This document shows, one piece after another, positions 49,575 through 58,965 of a stretch of DNA of 64,000 bases. The translations under genes were made by a program, and so were the position numbers. The DNA lies in the NCBI RefSeq assembly GCF_016526145.1, contig NZ_JADDUE010000001.1, positions 434,001-498,000 of the forward strand. The letters run 5' to 3'. Numbering within the stretch: the first letter of the stretch is position 1; each line of letters begins with the position of its first letter. The DNA comes from Saccharopolyspora galaxeae. GTDB taxonomy: Bacteria > Actinomycetota > Actinomycetes > Mycobacteriales > Pseudonocardiaceae. The notes below the pieces were generated by a model. The model searched no databases. It was not told the DNA's origin and saw nothing but the letters and a program-made list of their open reading frames with translations.

Positions 49575-50795
49575 ATGACCAGCTCCGGCCGCCCCGAACA
49601 CGCGCCTCGACACACCTCGGCGCTGTGGATCGGCACGGTCGTGCTCGCCGCCGCGGCGGCCGCGGTGATGGTGCTCAGCGACGACTCGCGGGTGCTCAAA
49701 CTGGGCTTGGTGGCGGCGCTGTGGGCGGCGCTGCTCGGCGCGTTCGCGGTGGCCAAGCTGCGCGCCAAGGTCGCGGCCGAGGCGGAGCGCTCCGACGAGC
49801 GGCAGCGGATCTACGAGCTGGAGCTGGAGCGCGAGATCGCCGCTCGCCGTGAGTTCGAGGCCGAGGCCGAAGCCGACGCCCGGCGCAAGGCCGCCGAGCA
49901 GTCCGACACCGAGATCCAGGCGTTGAAGGCGGAGCTGCAGTCGCTGCGGGAGAACCTGGAGAAGGTGCTCGGCGGCGACGTGCTGTTCGAGCGGGTCGCG
50001 CTGCGCGCGGAGTCCACCCGGCTGCGCTCGCTGGCCGAGCACGGCGGCACCGGGAACCAGCCGCGGGTGATCCAGCACGGCGACGGCCGCGGCAAGCTCT
50101 CCACCGGTGTGCAGGGCCAGGTGGATCCGCACGTGGGCGAGCAGCAACCGCCGCGCCAGCCGCGTCCGCGCAAGTCCCGTCCGCAGCAGGGCAGACCCGC
50201 GCCCCGGCAGCCGGAACCGCGGAAACCGCGCAACGTCGCGCAGGGCGCGTGGCCCGCGCAGCAGCCGCAACCGCCGATCCAGCGGCCGCGGGAGCACCCG
50301 GCGAGCCGGACCGGGGAGATCCCGGTGAACGGCGGCACCGATGTGCAGGAGGCTCTCGCGGGCAACCCCGCCGCGACCGGGCGCGCCGCCGCGCACCAGC
50401 CGACGCCGGCCGCTGGTGCGCAGGCAACCGGCGGGCATCCCCAGCAGGCCGGGGTGGGCAATCCGGCCATGACGGCCGAACAACCTGCCGTGCAATCGAA
50501 AAGCGCTGCGGCACCAGAAAGTTCCCCGGCGTCGACGCAGGACCGCGCGGCGGCGCCGCAAAACTCCGCCCCGCCTGCGCAACACCACTCAGGGCCACCG
50601 GAAACCTCCGCAGCAGCACCGGGGAATCCCGCTGGAGCACCGGCGAAGCCGCAGCAACCGGCCGAGCCGCAAGAAGCGGATCCGTCGAACGCGGCCGGAG
50701 CGCACACCGAGGGCACTTCGGTCACCGACCTGCTCGCCGCCTACGGCGATTCGCGCGGCTCCGCGTCGAAGCGCCGTCGTCGCCGCAGCGACTGA
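49575..50795 (+). CDS. DUF6779-type membrane protein with coiled coil and Pro/Gln tail
   Basis: The protein has 406 residues from ATG 49575. Two adjacent membrane helices (about 17-35 and 42-60), then a highly charged coiled coil (about 65-135: AEAERSDERQRIYELELEREIAARREFEAEAEADARRKAAE), then a long basic, Pro/Gln/Ala-rich region that is probably disordered, ending in SVTDLLAAYGDSRGSASKRRRRRSD. The DLLAAYG plus basic end is a conserved feature in this family as I recall. Its place matches Rv3604c. A role at the membrane in division or envelope work is only a guess. Confidence 0.82.
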   Translation: MTSSGRPEHAPRHTSALWIGTVVLAAAAAAVMVLSDDSRVLKLGLVAALWAALLGAFAVAKLRAKVAAEAERSDERQRIYELELEREIAARREFEAEAEADARRKAAEQSDTEIQALKAELQSLRENLEKVLGGDVLFERVALRAESTRLRSLAEHGGTGNQPRVIQHGDGRGKLSTGVQGQVDPHVGEQQPPRQPRPRKSRPQQGRPAPRQPEPRKPRNVAQGAWPAQQPQPPIQRPREHPASRTGEIPVNGGTDVQEALAGNPAATGRAAAHQPTPAAGAQATGGHPQQAGVGNPAMTAEQPAVQSKSAAAPESSPASTQDRAAAPQNSAPPAQHHSGPPETSAAAPGNPAGAPAKPQQPAEPQEADPSNAAGAHTEGTSVTDLLAAYGDSRGSASKRRRRRSD

Positions 50796-50929
50796 GCCGC
50801 GCGGCCTGCCCACCCGCATCGCCCTGAACGCTTCGCCGAGGCGTTGCGACGATTTTGCCGGACCGGTCAGCGCGCAGATCGCCGCCCGGGCGGTCCCGGG
50901 CGGCCCGGCCGCGTTCTAAGGTTTCGGGC

Positions 50930-52480
50930 GTGTCCCATCCTGATCTTCCCGGTCCCGACCTCTCCGGTGCGCGCAGGCTGCAGACCCGCAAGCATTCCGC
51001 GGTCGGTCTGCCGGTGGCCGGTCTGCTGGTGCTCGGCGTGGTCGGTCTGGTGATGGTCGGCGTGGCCACCTCCCGGGTCGGTGCGCTGCCCGCGCTGGTC
51101 GGCGCGTTGGCGGCGTTGATCCCGGTGGGCGTCGTGTTCGCCGCCATCGTGTGGATCGACCGCTGGGAACCGGAGCCGCCGCTGCTCATGCTCGGCGCGT
51201 TCCTGTGGGGCGCGGGTGGTGCCACGGCGTGCTCGTTGCTGCTCAACGACTCGGTGGTCGGGCTCGGTGAGCTGCTGTTCGGCCCCAGCAGGCACGTCTT
51301 CTTCGAGCGCGCGCTGATGGCCCCGCTGGTGGAGGAGGGCGCCAAGGCGCTGTTCGTGGTGGCGCTGTGGTTCCGGCGGCGCTCGGAGTTCAACGGCCTG
51401 GTCGACGGCATCGTCTACGCGAGCCTGACCGCGGCGGGCTTCGCGTTCACCGAGAACATCCTGTACTTCGGCAAGGCGTTCGCGGAGGGCGGCCTGGGCA
51501 ACGCCACGGGCGGGGTGGTCGCGGTGTTCATCCTGCGCGGCGTGCTCGCGCCGTTCTCGCACCCGCTGTTCAGCGCGATGGTCGGCATCGGCATCGGGCT
51601 GGCCTCGCGCACCGCCGACAACCGGCGGCGCGTGCTGTGGCCGTTGCTGGGCTACCTCGGCGCGGTGGTGCTGCACGCGGCTTGGAACGCTTCGACGCTG
51701 CTCAGCGGTACGGGCTTCCTGAACATGTACTTCCTGATCATGGTGCCGATCTTCGCGGGCACCGGCTGGCTGATCGTCTGGCAGCGCAAGCGGGAGCAGC
51801 GGATCGTCGTGGACCAGCTGCCGGTGCTGCAGCGGGCCGGGCTGATCGTGCGCAGCGAGGTGGAGATGCTGGCTTCGCTGGCGGGCCGACAGGGCTGGTT
51901 GCGCAAAGTGCGCCGCAGCGCGGGCGCGGATGCCGCGAAGGCGGTGCGGGACTACCAGATCGCGGTGACCGAGTTGGCGTTCCTGCAGCACCGCGCGGCC
52001 GAGGGGCGCACCACCAGTGCGGTGCGCCGCGCGCGGCGGGAGCAGCTGATCGAGGAGCTCAAGGCCGCCCGGCGGGAGGCCGTCGGGTCGCGGGAGGGGT
52101 TCCAGACCGCTCGGGTCAAGATCCACGAGCTGACGCAGAGCGTGCGGCGCCCGGCGGTGTGGCCGACGGTTCCGGACGACGCGCAGGAGGACGCGAATCA
52201 GGCGGGCCGGGCGGCCCGGCCGAATCAGCAGGGGCCGAATCAGCAAGCCCCGCACCAGCAAGCCCCGCACCAGCAAGCCCCGCACCAGCAGCCCCCGCCC
52301 CAGCCGGGCCCGCCCCCGGGCGCGCGGCCCGCACCCGGCCAGCCGGTGCGCAACCCGCACGATCCGCCGAACGCGCAGCCCCACGGTCCGCAGCACAGGC
52401 CTCCGCAATCCCCGCCGGGTCAGCACCCGCCGAACCGGCCGCACCCGAACCCGCCGCCGGATCAGCACCGCCCGGGCTAG
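50930..52480 (+). CDS. PrsW-family intramembrane metalloprotease
   Basis: The protein has 516 residues from GTG 50930. Eight or so membrane helices up to about residue 290. Family motifs: LVEEGAKALFVVALW (EExxA), AAGFAFTENILYF (FxxxEN), LAPFSHPLFSAMVGIG (H in the active site) and VVLHAAWNAS. PrsW proteases cleave anti-sigma factors in Bacillus. A cytoplasmic helical region (about 295-415) follows, then about 100 Pro/Gln/His-rich residues including three 15-bp tandem units at 52241-52285. The target is unknown; no anti-sigma gene is near. Confidence 0.9.
   Translation: MSHPDLPGPDLSGARRLQTRKHSAVGLPVAGLLVLGVVGLVMVGVATSRVGALPALVGALAALIPVGVVFAAIVWIDRWEPEPPLLMLGAFLWGAGGATACSLLLNDSVVGLGELLFGPSRHVFFERALMAPLVEEGAKALFVVALWFRRRSEFNGLVDGIVYASLTAAGFAFTENILYFGKAFAEGGLGNATGGVVAVFILRGVLAPFSHPLFSAMVGIGIGLASRTADNRRRVLWPLLGYLGAVVLHAAWNASTLLSGTGFLNMYFLIMVPIFAGTGWLIVWQRKREQRIVVDQLPVLQRAGLIVRSEVEMLASLAGRQGWLRKVRRSAGADAAKAVRDYQIAVTELAFLQHRAAEGRTTSAVRRARREQLIEELKAARREAVGSREGFQTARVKIHELTQSVRRPAVWPTVPDDAQEDANQAGRAARPNQQGPNQQAPHQQAPHQQAPHQQPPPQPGPPPGARPAPGQPVRNPHDPPNAQPHGPQHRPPQSPPGQHPPNRPHPNPPPDQHRPG
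52241..52285 (+). repeat. Three tandem 15-bp units in the PrsW gene tail
   Basis: CAGCAAGCCCCGCAC repeats exactly three times (52241, 52256, 52271), coding Gln-Gln-Ala-Pro-His. In-frame slippage would change tail length only. Confidence 0.9.
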
Positions 52481-52684
52481 TCCGTCCGGCAGCTCGGAGG
52501 GACCGCACCACCGGCACGACGCGGACGCGGCAACGCTCCCGCCCCGGCGGCCTGATCGCCCCGGCCCGGCCGAACCGCCCGCGTAATCCTGCCCACCCGC
52601 CTGTCCGCGCACCGCATCGCGCGGGCTACTCTCGCGCTGCTGTCCGGTACCCGGTTCGGGACTGGAACAGGTAGGGAGGACGAC

Positions 52685-53605
52685 GTGGCGATGTCTGCCG
52701 GGCGTCCGGCCCGCCGGGGCGACGGCCCGCGGCTACGGGTCGGCGTGATCTCCGCGGGCCGAGTGGGCGCCGTGCTGGGAGCAGCGTTCCAGCGCGCCGG
52801 GCACGAGGTCGTCGCGGTCTCCGGTGTTTCCGCCGCGTCGCTGCGCCGCGCCGAGGAGCTGCTGCCGCAAGTTCCGGTGCGCCCGCCCGACGAGGTCGCG
52901 AACTCCGCCGATCTGGTGCTGCTCGCGGTGCCCGACGACGTGCTCGCCGGTCTGGTGCGCGGCCTGGTCGCCACCGGCTCGCTGCGCTCCGGGCAGATCT
53001 TGGTGCACACCTGCGGCGCGCACGGCGTCGCCGTGCTCGAACCCGCAGCGGAGGTCGGCGTGCTGCCGCTGGCGCTGCACCCGGCGATGACGTTCACCGG
53101 CCGACCCGAGGACGTCGAGCGGTTGGCGAGCGCCTGCGCGGCCGTCACCGCCGCCGGGGCGGACGAAGCCTCCTGGAACGTCGGCGAAGTGCTCGCGCTC
53201 GAACTCGGCGCGGAACCGGTGCGGGTGCCCGAGCAGGCCCGGCGGCTGTACCACACCGCGCTCTCGCACGGCGCGAACCACCTGATCACCCTGATCAACG
53301 AGTGCTCGGACCTGCTGCGCGGCGCGGGTGTCGAGATCCCGGAACGAGTGCTGGCGCCGATCCTGTCGGCCTCGCTGGACAACGCGCTGCGCTTCGGCGA
53401 CAAGGGGCTGACCGGCCCGGTTTCGCGGGGCGACACCGGCACGGTCCGGGCGCACCTCGCCGAACTGCGCGAGTCCGCGCCGGAGGTCTCCGCCGGCTAC
53501 GCGGAGCTGGCCCGCCGCACCGCGGCGCGCGCCGAGCAGGCCGGGTTGCTGGACCGGCACTCGGCTTCCGAAGTGACCGACGTGCTGGACGAGGAGCAGC
53601 GATGA
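52685..53605 (+). CDS. Rossmann/DUF2520 protein, ketopantoate-reductase-like candidate
   Basis: The protein has 306 residues from GTG 52685 (GGGAGG upstream). N-terminal NAD(P) fold: [31 protein letters not shown], with [14 protein letters not shown] after. The C-terminal DUF2520 domain begins near 150 and contains [23 protein letters not shown] and [15 protein letters not shown]. The family resembles NADP-dependent hydroxyacid and pyrroline-carboxylate reductases. Its stop overlaps panC (ATGA), so I infer a step in pantothenate synthesis, for instance ketopantoate reduction; no biochemical proof is known to me. Confidence 0.87.
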   Translation: MAMSAGRPARRGDGPRLRVGVISAGRVGAVLGAAFQRAGHEVVAVSGVSAASLRRAEELLPQVPVRPPDEVANSADLVLLAVPDDVLAGLVRGLVATGSLRSGQILVHTCGAHGVAVLEPAAEVGVLPLALHPAMTFTGRPEDVERLASACAAVTAAGADEASWNVGEVLALELGAEPVRVPEQARRLYHTALSHGANHLITLINECSDLLRGAGVEIPERVLAPILSASLDNALRFGDKGLTGPVSRGDTGTVRAHLAELRESAPEVSAGYAELARRTAARAEQAGLLDRHSASEVTDVLDEEQR

Positions 53606-54495
53606 CCACAGCGAACAGCGTTGGTGCAGGCCCCGGTTTCACGCCGCGAGAGCTCACCGTGCACCGCATGCCCGCCGAGCTGGCGAAGGTCACGCGGGCG
53701 CTGCGCGCGACGGGGCGGCAGGTCGTGCTGGTGCCGACGATGGGCGCGCTGCACGCCGGGCACGTCGAGCTGATCCGCGCGGCGCGCAAGGTGCCGAACT
53801 CGGTGGCCGTCGTGTCGATCTTCGTGAACCCGCTGCAGTTCGGGCCGGGCGAGGACTTCGACCGCTACCCGCGTTCGCAGGAAGCCGATCTGGAGGTCTG
53901 CCGCGCGGAAGGCGCCGAGCTCGTGCTGGCACCGGAACCGGCGCAGATGTACGGCCCGGACCCGCAGATCGGCGTCACCGCGGGATCCATCGGCGAACAG
54001 CTCGAAGGCGCCAGCAGGCCCGGCCACTTCGACGGGGTGCTGACCGTGGTCGCGAAGCTGCTCGGCATCGTGCGCCCGGACTACGCGCTGTTCGGCGAGA
54101 AGGACTACCAGCAGCTGGTGTTGATCCGCCGGATGGCCAGGGAGCTGAACTTCGACACCGGTATCCAGGGCGTGCCGACCGTGCGCAACGCCGACGGGCT
54201 GGCCCTGTCCTCGCGCAACGGCTACTTGGACGAGCAGCAGCGCCGCGCCGCGCTCGCGCTGTCCGCGGCGATGGCCGCCGGTGCGCACGCGGGTCGTTCC
54301 GGGGCGTCGGCGGTGGTCGCCGCCGCGCGCGAGGTGCTCGACGCGGAACCGCTCGTGCAGCCGGACTACCTGGAGCTGCGGGACACCGAACTCGGGCCCG
54401 CACCGGAGTCCGGAGAAGCCCGGCTGCTGGTGGCGGCGAAGGTCGGCACCACCAGGTTGATCGACAACGCGCTCGTGGTGCTGGGCTCCCAGTGA
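53602..54495 (+). CDS. panC: Pantothenate synthetase
   Basis: The protein has 297 residues. It joins pantoate and beta-alanine with ATP. Family blocks: [17 protein letters not shown] (HxGH), [55 protein letters not shown], and [15 protein letters not shown] (SSRN). Adjacent genes supply beta-alanine (panD) and start CoA synthesis (coaX). panB is not in the window. Confidence 0.97.
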   Translation: MTTANSVGAGPGFTPRELTVHRMPAELAKVTRALRATGRQVVLVPTMGALHAGHVELIRAARKVPNSVAVVSIFVNPLQFGPGEDFDRYPRSQEADLEVCRAEGAELVLAPEPAQMYGPDPQIGVTAGSIGEQLEGASRPGHFDGVLTVVAKLLGIVRPDYALFGEKDYQQLVLIRRMARELNFDTGIQGVPTVRNADGLALSSRNGYLDEQQRRAALALSAAMAAGAHAGRSGASAVVAAAREVLDAEPLVQPDYLELRDTELGPAPESGEARLLVAAKVGTTRLIDNALVVLGSQ

Positions 54496-54548
54496 CGCCG
54501 CGGCCGGTGCCGGACCGCTGCGGCGGTGGATGAAGGGGAGCTGTCCCG

Positions 54549-55034
54549 ATGTTCCGCACGATGCTCAAGTCGAAGATCCACCGGGCCACGGTGACCCGGT
54601 CGGACCTGCACTACGTCGGATCCGTCACGGTGGACGCGGACCTGATGGACGCCGCCGACCTGCTGGCGGGCGAGCAGGTCACGATCGTCGACGTGACCAA
54701 CGGGGCGCGGCTGGAGACCTACGTGATCACCGGTGCGCGCGGGTCCGGAGTGCTCGGCATCAACGGCGCGGCCGCGCACCTGGTCGAGCCCGGTGACCTG
54801 GTCATCCTGATCGCCTACGGGGTGATGGACGAGGCGGAGGCGCGCAGCCGCGAGGCCAACGTGGTCTTCGTCGACGCGGACAACGCGGTGGTCGAACGCG
54901 GCGCCGATCCGGGTTCCGCCCCGGCAGGTTCCGGGCTCGCCACCAGCGCCGTCGAACCGGCGGATTCCGCGGCGCCCGCCGAGACCGACGACGCCACGCG
55001 CCTCGACGCGCTGCTGGCCCGTCCCGAAGCCTGA
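54549..55034 (+). CDS. panD: Aspartate 1-decarboxylase
   Basis: The protein has 161 residues from ATG 54549. It makes beta-alanine from aspartate for PanC. The proenzyme self-cleaves at Gly24-Ser25 in YVGSVTVD to give the pyruvoyl group; K9, Tyr58-region residues and [17 protein letters not shown] are present. The C-terminal tail after about residue 118 (Ala/Asp/Ser-rich) is longer than in E. coli (126 residues), as in M. tuberculosis, where the tail is involved in pyrazinoic-acid-driven degradation. Confidence 0.96.
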   Translation: MFRTMLKSKIHRATVTRSDLHYVGSVTVDADLMDAADLLAGEQVTIVDVTNGARLETYVITGARGSGVLGINGAAAHLVEPGDLVILIAYGVMDEAEARSREANVVFVDADNAVVERGADPGSAPAGSGLATSAVEPADSAAPAETDDATRLDALLARPEA

Positions 55035-55091
55035 CCGGCCGGACCCGCCCCGAAGCCCGCCCCGCGGCGAAATCTGGAAGGAAGGAAGCCG

Positions 55092-55889
55092 GTGCTGCTC
55101 GCCCTGGACGTCGGCAACACCAACATCACCCTCGGCCTCTACGACGAAGCGGACGGGGCGGATCGCGCGGACGGCGGGCTGGTGCGGGACTGGCGGATGC
55201 GGACCGAACCGCGGATGACGGCTGACGAGCTCGCGCTGACCGTGCGCGGTCTGCTCGGCTCGCACGCCGACGGGATAACCGGCATCTCCGCGTTGTCCAC
55301 GGTTCCCGCGTTGCTGCGCGAACTGCGCGTGATGCTCGGCCGCTATTGGGACGAGGTGCCGCGAGTCGTGGTGGAACCGGGTGTGCGCACCGGGGTTCCG
55401 CTGCTGGTGGACAACCCGAAGGAGGTCGGCGCGGACCGGGTCATCAACACCTTGGCCGCGCACCACCTGCATTCCACGAACTGCGTGGTGGTGGATTTCG
55501 GTACGTCCACGAACGTCGATGTGATCTCGTCGAAAGGGGAGTTCCTCGGCGGCGCGTTCGCGCCCGGTGTGGAGATCTCGTTGGACGCGCTGGCCTCCCG
55601 CGCCGCGCAGCTGCGCAAGGTCGAACTCACCCGGCCCCGCTCGGTGATCGGCAAGAACACCGTGGAGTGCCTGCAATCCGGGATCCTGTTCGGTTTCGCG
55701 GGTCAGGTCGACGGGCTGGTGGAGCAGATCGTGGCGGAACTGGAATCCACCCACGGCGGCCCGACGACGGTGCTGGCCACCGGTGGTCTCGCGCCACTGG
55801 TCGTCGCCGAATCGCGAACGATCACCCAGCACGTGCCGGATCTGACGCTGCTCGGGCTGCGGTTGGTCTACGACCGCAACTTCCGCTGA
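55092..55889 (+). CDS. coaX: Type III pantothenate kinase
   Basis: The protein has 265 residues from GTG 55092 (GGAAGGAAG upstream). ASKHA fold: LALDVGNTNITLGLYD (phosphate 1), RTGVPLLVDNPKEVGADRVINTLAA with the catalytic-type Asp, VVVDFGTSTNVDVISSKGEFLGGAFAPG (phosphate 2) and VLATGGLAPLV (adenosine). It phosphorylates pantothenate without feedback by CoA. Last gene of the pantothenate group. Confidence 0.95.
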   Translation: MLLALDVGNTNITLGLYDEADGADRADGGLVRDWRMRTEPRMTADELALTVRGLLGSHADGITGISALSTVPALLRELRVMLGRYWDEVPRVVVEPGVRTGVPLLVDNPKEVGADRVINTLAAHHLHSTNCVVVDFGTSTNVDVISSKGEFLGGAFAPGVEISLDALASRAAQLRKVELTRPRSVIGKNTVECLQSGILFGFAGQVDGLVEQIVAELESTHGGPTTVLATGGLAPLVVAESRTITQHVPDLTLLGLRLVYDRNFR

Positions 55890-56605
55890 TCCGGCGCCGC
55901 TGCGAAATCGGTATCCCGCACCGCGCTCGTTACTCGTGAGGGATAGTCCGACGCTTGCCACGCGGAACCGGTGCGGTCATCGGGAAGTTCGGCTGCGGGC
56001 GAGGTCGCGGCCCGGTGAGTGCGTGCTTTCTGCTTGCCGCGGAGTGCGGAATGCCGTCGGCGGTGCAGGAATGGCAGTACCGGAGACCATGCGGTGCGAC
56101 GAGTGGGTATCGGCTCGATCCGCTTCGGAGAGCTCGCCCGGAATGACCCGATCCGGGGAGTCCCCTAGGATTTTCCTCGGCGGGGTGAGTGCGTTTGCCG
56201 AGTCGCTGCGCTAACCTGACCGTGACAATGTTCGGTGACGGCTCCTATGACAGCTGCGACGGCAGCTTCGATACGGCCGATGACGGCTTCGGCGAACGCT
56301 CCAACCGGAAGGCGATTGTTCAACTCGGTTGTGCGCTGTCGAACTTCATCGCCGGCTCGGTGGCACCGCCCGAAGAAGGACCGCTTGCGAGTCACTTCCG
56401 GGCAACCGCCGCCGGAGTCCGGTGGCCCGGTCGGCGCACCCCGAGTGCGCCGGAACGGGAAGGTCGGGTGGAGCAGTTCGGCAATAGCGCCCAGCCAGCG
56501 GCTCGGTGGGAGAGTCCCGGTGCGGAGTCCGGGCCGCCTGTCCAGGTCACGGCGCCAGGTGTCGTCATCAGGTTTATCGCACAAACTCCGGGGAGGATTG
56601 CCACC
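55890..56605. other. 716-bp non-coding stretch upstream of lsr2
   Basis: No gene was supported. A frame in register with lsr2 stays open upstream to 56189, but its content (no conserved sequence, poor ribosome sites) argues against coding; GGGGAGG directly before ATG 56606 marks the real start. In mycobacteria lysS lies between coaX and lsr2; it is absent here. The region probably carries a long lsr2 promoter or leader. Confidence 0.55.
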
Positions 56606-56959
56606 ATGGCGCAGAAGGTCACGGTCACGCTTGTCGACGATCTGGACGGCGGACAGGCCGATGAAACAGTCGAGTTCGCGCTGGACGGCGTCTCGTACCA
56701 GATCGACCTTTCCAACGACAATGCGAGCGAGTTGCGCGACGCGCTGTCCGGCTACGTCTCCAGCGCCCGGCGGGCCGGTGGGCGCAAGAAGCCCGGCCCG
56801 CGGCCGTCCTCGAGCGGGCGCTCCTCGAGCGGTTCCACCAGCGCGGACCGGGAGCAGAACCAGGCGATTCGGGAATGGGCGCGCAAGCGCGGCCTGAAGG
56901 TCTCGGACCGGGGCCGCATCCCCGCCGACATCGTCGACCAATACCACAAGGCGAACTGA
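56606..56959 (+). CDS. lsr2: Lsr2 nucleoid-associated protein
   Basis: The protein has 117 residues. It is the actinobacterial xenogeneic silencer that binds AT-rich DNA. N-terminal dimerisation domain (1-60: [30 protein letters not shown]), a flexible basic Ser/Gly linker (65-90) and the C-terminal DNA-binding domain with the AT-hook-like RGR in [23 protein letters not shown] precedes the ATG. A strong terminator follows, so it is a single-gene unit. Confidence 0.97.
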   Translation: MAQKVTVTLVDDLDGGQADETVEFALDGVSYQIDLSNDNASELRDALSGYVSSARRAGGRKKPGPRPSSSGRSSSGSTSADREQNQAIREWARKRGLKVSDRGRIPADIVDQYHKAN

Positions 56960-56968
56960 AGCAGTCGC

Positions 56969-57006
56969 GATCAGGGGGCGCCGGGTGATCCCGGCGCCCC
57001 CTGATC
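56969..57006 (+). terminator. Strong terminator after lsr2
   Basis: 17-bp perfect arms (56969-56985 and 56990-57006, core CAGGGGGCGCCGG) with a 4-base loop, 9 bp after the lsr2 stop. Confidence 0.9.
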
Positions 57007-57759
57007 GTTGTGCGCCGGTTGTTCGCGGCTCGGGCGGATACCGATCACGACTCCGGCGCGTTGTTTCGCGGGCGCGTGGGATCGAGAAGTGACCGGGAGT
57101 GCTCGCCCGGTTCGCGCGAGCGCCGCGGGATTGCCGGTCGGTGTCGAATCCGCGGGCGCCGCGCAGGCATCGGCCGTTGATCGGATTGTCACTTTCGGTG
57201 TTCGGGTGTGCGGTGCCGAGTGCTGTTCGGCTATCCGGATGTTCGGCGTTCCGCCGCTCGTTTGGTGCCTGCCGATGCGGGCGTGCGCCGAATGTTCTCG
57301 GCTCGCAACTTCTCACCGCGCGTCGCCGCGGCGTCGGTGGTCGTTTCGCATCCGAACTCGCCGGTTTCTTTCCGCGTCCGCCCGCGGTCGCCCGCGGGTC
57401 GCGAAACGAGCGGTTCGGATGTTCGCGCGCTGCGTTCCGGCTCGCGGGCAGCGGATTTTTTGCACCGTGCTGACCCGTTCGCCGCAAGATTGCCGCAGCG
57501 GTCGTGCCTCGTTCTGCCGGACAGAGCAAACCGATATGCGGCAGCGAGCGCAGTGCGCGCGGTTCGCCGAACGGCGTCGCGCGCGGCGCATGAAACGGCA
57601 CCGTGCGTGCCGAGTGGAAAAACAGCGCACCGCGCGGAAACCCGCGCCCGCTTCCCGTCGGTCGCACGCCCGGTGCCGGGACCAGCGCCCGGTGTGAGGT
57701 GTCCGGATGCTCCGGCTCGAAGGAAAACGGTCGGCTTCGCCGGACCGGTCGGCTAGCCT
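57007..57759. other. 750-bp gene-free stretch before the siderophore operon
   Basis: No gene was supported on either strand: several open frames overlap but none has a family-like sequence or a convincing ribosome site. Base use is patchy with short T-rich runs (for example GGATTTTTTGCACC near 57460). It may be a decayed gene or lineage-specific spacer. Confidence 0.45.
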
Positions 57760-57778
57760 TAGGACGGCCTAACCTAAC
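57760..57778 (+). promoter_or_regulatory. Iron box (IdeR/DmdR1-type operator)
   Basis: TTAGGACGGCCTAACCTAA matches the actinobacterial iron-box consensus TTAGGTTAGGCTAACCTAA at 15 of 19 positions, with TTAGG and TAACCTAA arms intact. It is 33 bp before the first permease start, so Fe2+-loaded regulator should repress the importer when iron is plentiful. Confidence 0.88.
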
Positions 57779-57810
57779 TTGGGTGCCGGAACGAGCCGGA
57801 CGAGCTGGGA

Positions 57811-58965
57811 GTGGACGCTTTGAGACCAAGCGGGAGCGGCGCGACCGCCGCGGGCACCGCCGACGGCCCACCCGACGGCCCGGCAGGCGGCCCAGCAGGC
57901 GGCCCGGCAAACGGCTCTGCTGACGGCTCTGAGCGGGGATCCGCACCCGCGGCCGCGCGGCTGGGTTCCCGGCGCAGGCGGCGGCTGCTCGGGTTGGCGG
58001 TGCTGCTCGGCGTGCTCGTGGTGAGCTGCCTGCTCAGCGTCGCGGCCGGGGCGAAGTCCATCCCGCTCGGCGACGTCTGGCAGGCGCTGATCGCGCCCGC
58101 GGGCGCGGAGAACGATCTGATCGTGCAGCAGCTCCGGCTGCCCCGGACGCTGGTCGGCGTGCTGGCCGGTGCCGCGCTCGGCCTGGCCGGCGCGTTGATG
58201 CAGGGCCACACCCGCAACCCGATCGCCGACCCCGGCATCCTCGGCATCACCCAGGGCGCCGCGCTCGCGGTGGTGCTCGCGGTGTACTCGTTCGGCATCA
58301 GCAGCCTCTACGGCTACATCTGGTTCGCGTTCGTCGGCGCGCTGCTCGGTGCGATCGCCGTGTTCGCCATCGGCTCGATGGGCCGCGGCGGGTCGACACC
58401 CGTGACGCTCGCGCTGGCGGGCATGGCGATCAGCGCTCTGCTGCAGGCGTTGACCTCGGCGCTGGTGCTGACCGATCAGGAGAGCCTGGACACCTACCGG
58501 TTCTGGAAGGTCGGCTCGATCGCGATCACCGACCCCGGCGTGCTCTGGCAGGTGGCGCCGTTCCTGGTGGCCGGGATGGTGCTGGCGTTGGCGAACGCTT
58601 CCGGGCTCAACGCGCTGTCGCTGGGCGACGACGTGGCCCGCGGGCTGGGCCACCGCGTCGAGTGGACCCGCCGGCTCGGGCTGCTCGCGATCGCAGTGCT
58701 GGTCGGCGGTGCGGCGGCGGTGTGCGGGCCGATCAGCTTCGTCGGGCTCGTCGTGCCGCACATCGCGCGGTTCTTCACCGGTTCCGATCACCGCTGGCTG
58801 CTGCCGTTCTCCGCGTTGCTGGGCGCTTCCCTGGTGCTGCTCGCGGACGTCGTGGGCCGGCTGGTCGCGCGGCCCGCCGAGGTGCAGGTCGGAGTGATGC
58901 TCGCGATGGTCGGCGCCCCGTTCTTCATCGCGCTGGTGCGGCGCAGGAGGCTGGTGCGGCTGTGA
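57811..58965 (+). CDS. Iron-siderophore ABC permease (FecCD family), first
   Basis: The protein has 384 residues from GTG 57811; the ribosome site is weak. A Gly/Pro/Ala-rich stretch (about 10-50) and RRRRR precede the membrane part. FecCD family marks: RLPRTLVGVLAGAALGLAGALMQGHTRNPIADPGILGITQGAA, GDDVARGLG and VCGPISFVGLVVPHIARF, with about nine helices. It imports Fe3+-siderophore with the second permease (GTGA overlap) and the ATPase. The iron box at 57760 implies iron regulation. Confidence 0.94.
   Translation: MDALRPSGSGATAAGTADGPPDGPAGGPAGGPANGSADGSERGSAPAAARLGSRRRRRLLGLAVLLGVLVVSCLLSVAAGAKSIPLGDVWQALIAPAGAENDLIVQQLRLPRTLVGVLAGAALGLAGALMQGHTRNPIADPGILGITQGAALAVVLAVYSFGISSLYGYIWFAFVGALLGAIAVFAIGSMGRGGSTPVTLALAGMAISALLQALTSALVLTDQESLDTYRFWKVGSIAITDPGVLWQVAPFLVAGMVLALANASGLNALSLGDDVARGLGHRVEWTRRLGLLAIAVLVGGAAAVCGPISFVGLVVPHIARFFTGSDHRWLLPFSALLGASLVLLADVVGRLVARPAEVQVGVMLAMVGAPFFIALVRRRRLVRL

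Noticed and set aside
52241-52285. Tandem repeats considered as a CRISPR array
   Set aside because: Units are contiguous 15-mers with no spacers and are inside a coding region.
56189-56605. Possible N-terminal extension of lsr2
   Set aside because: Lsr2 proteins begin at the MAQKVTVTL start, and GGGGAGG precedes that ATG; the upstream residues are not family-like.
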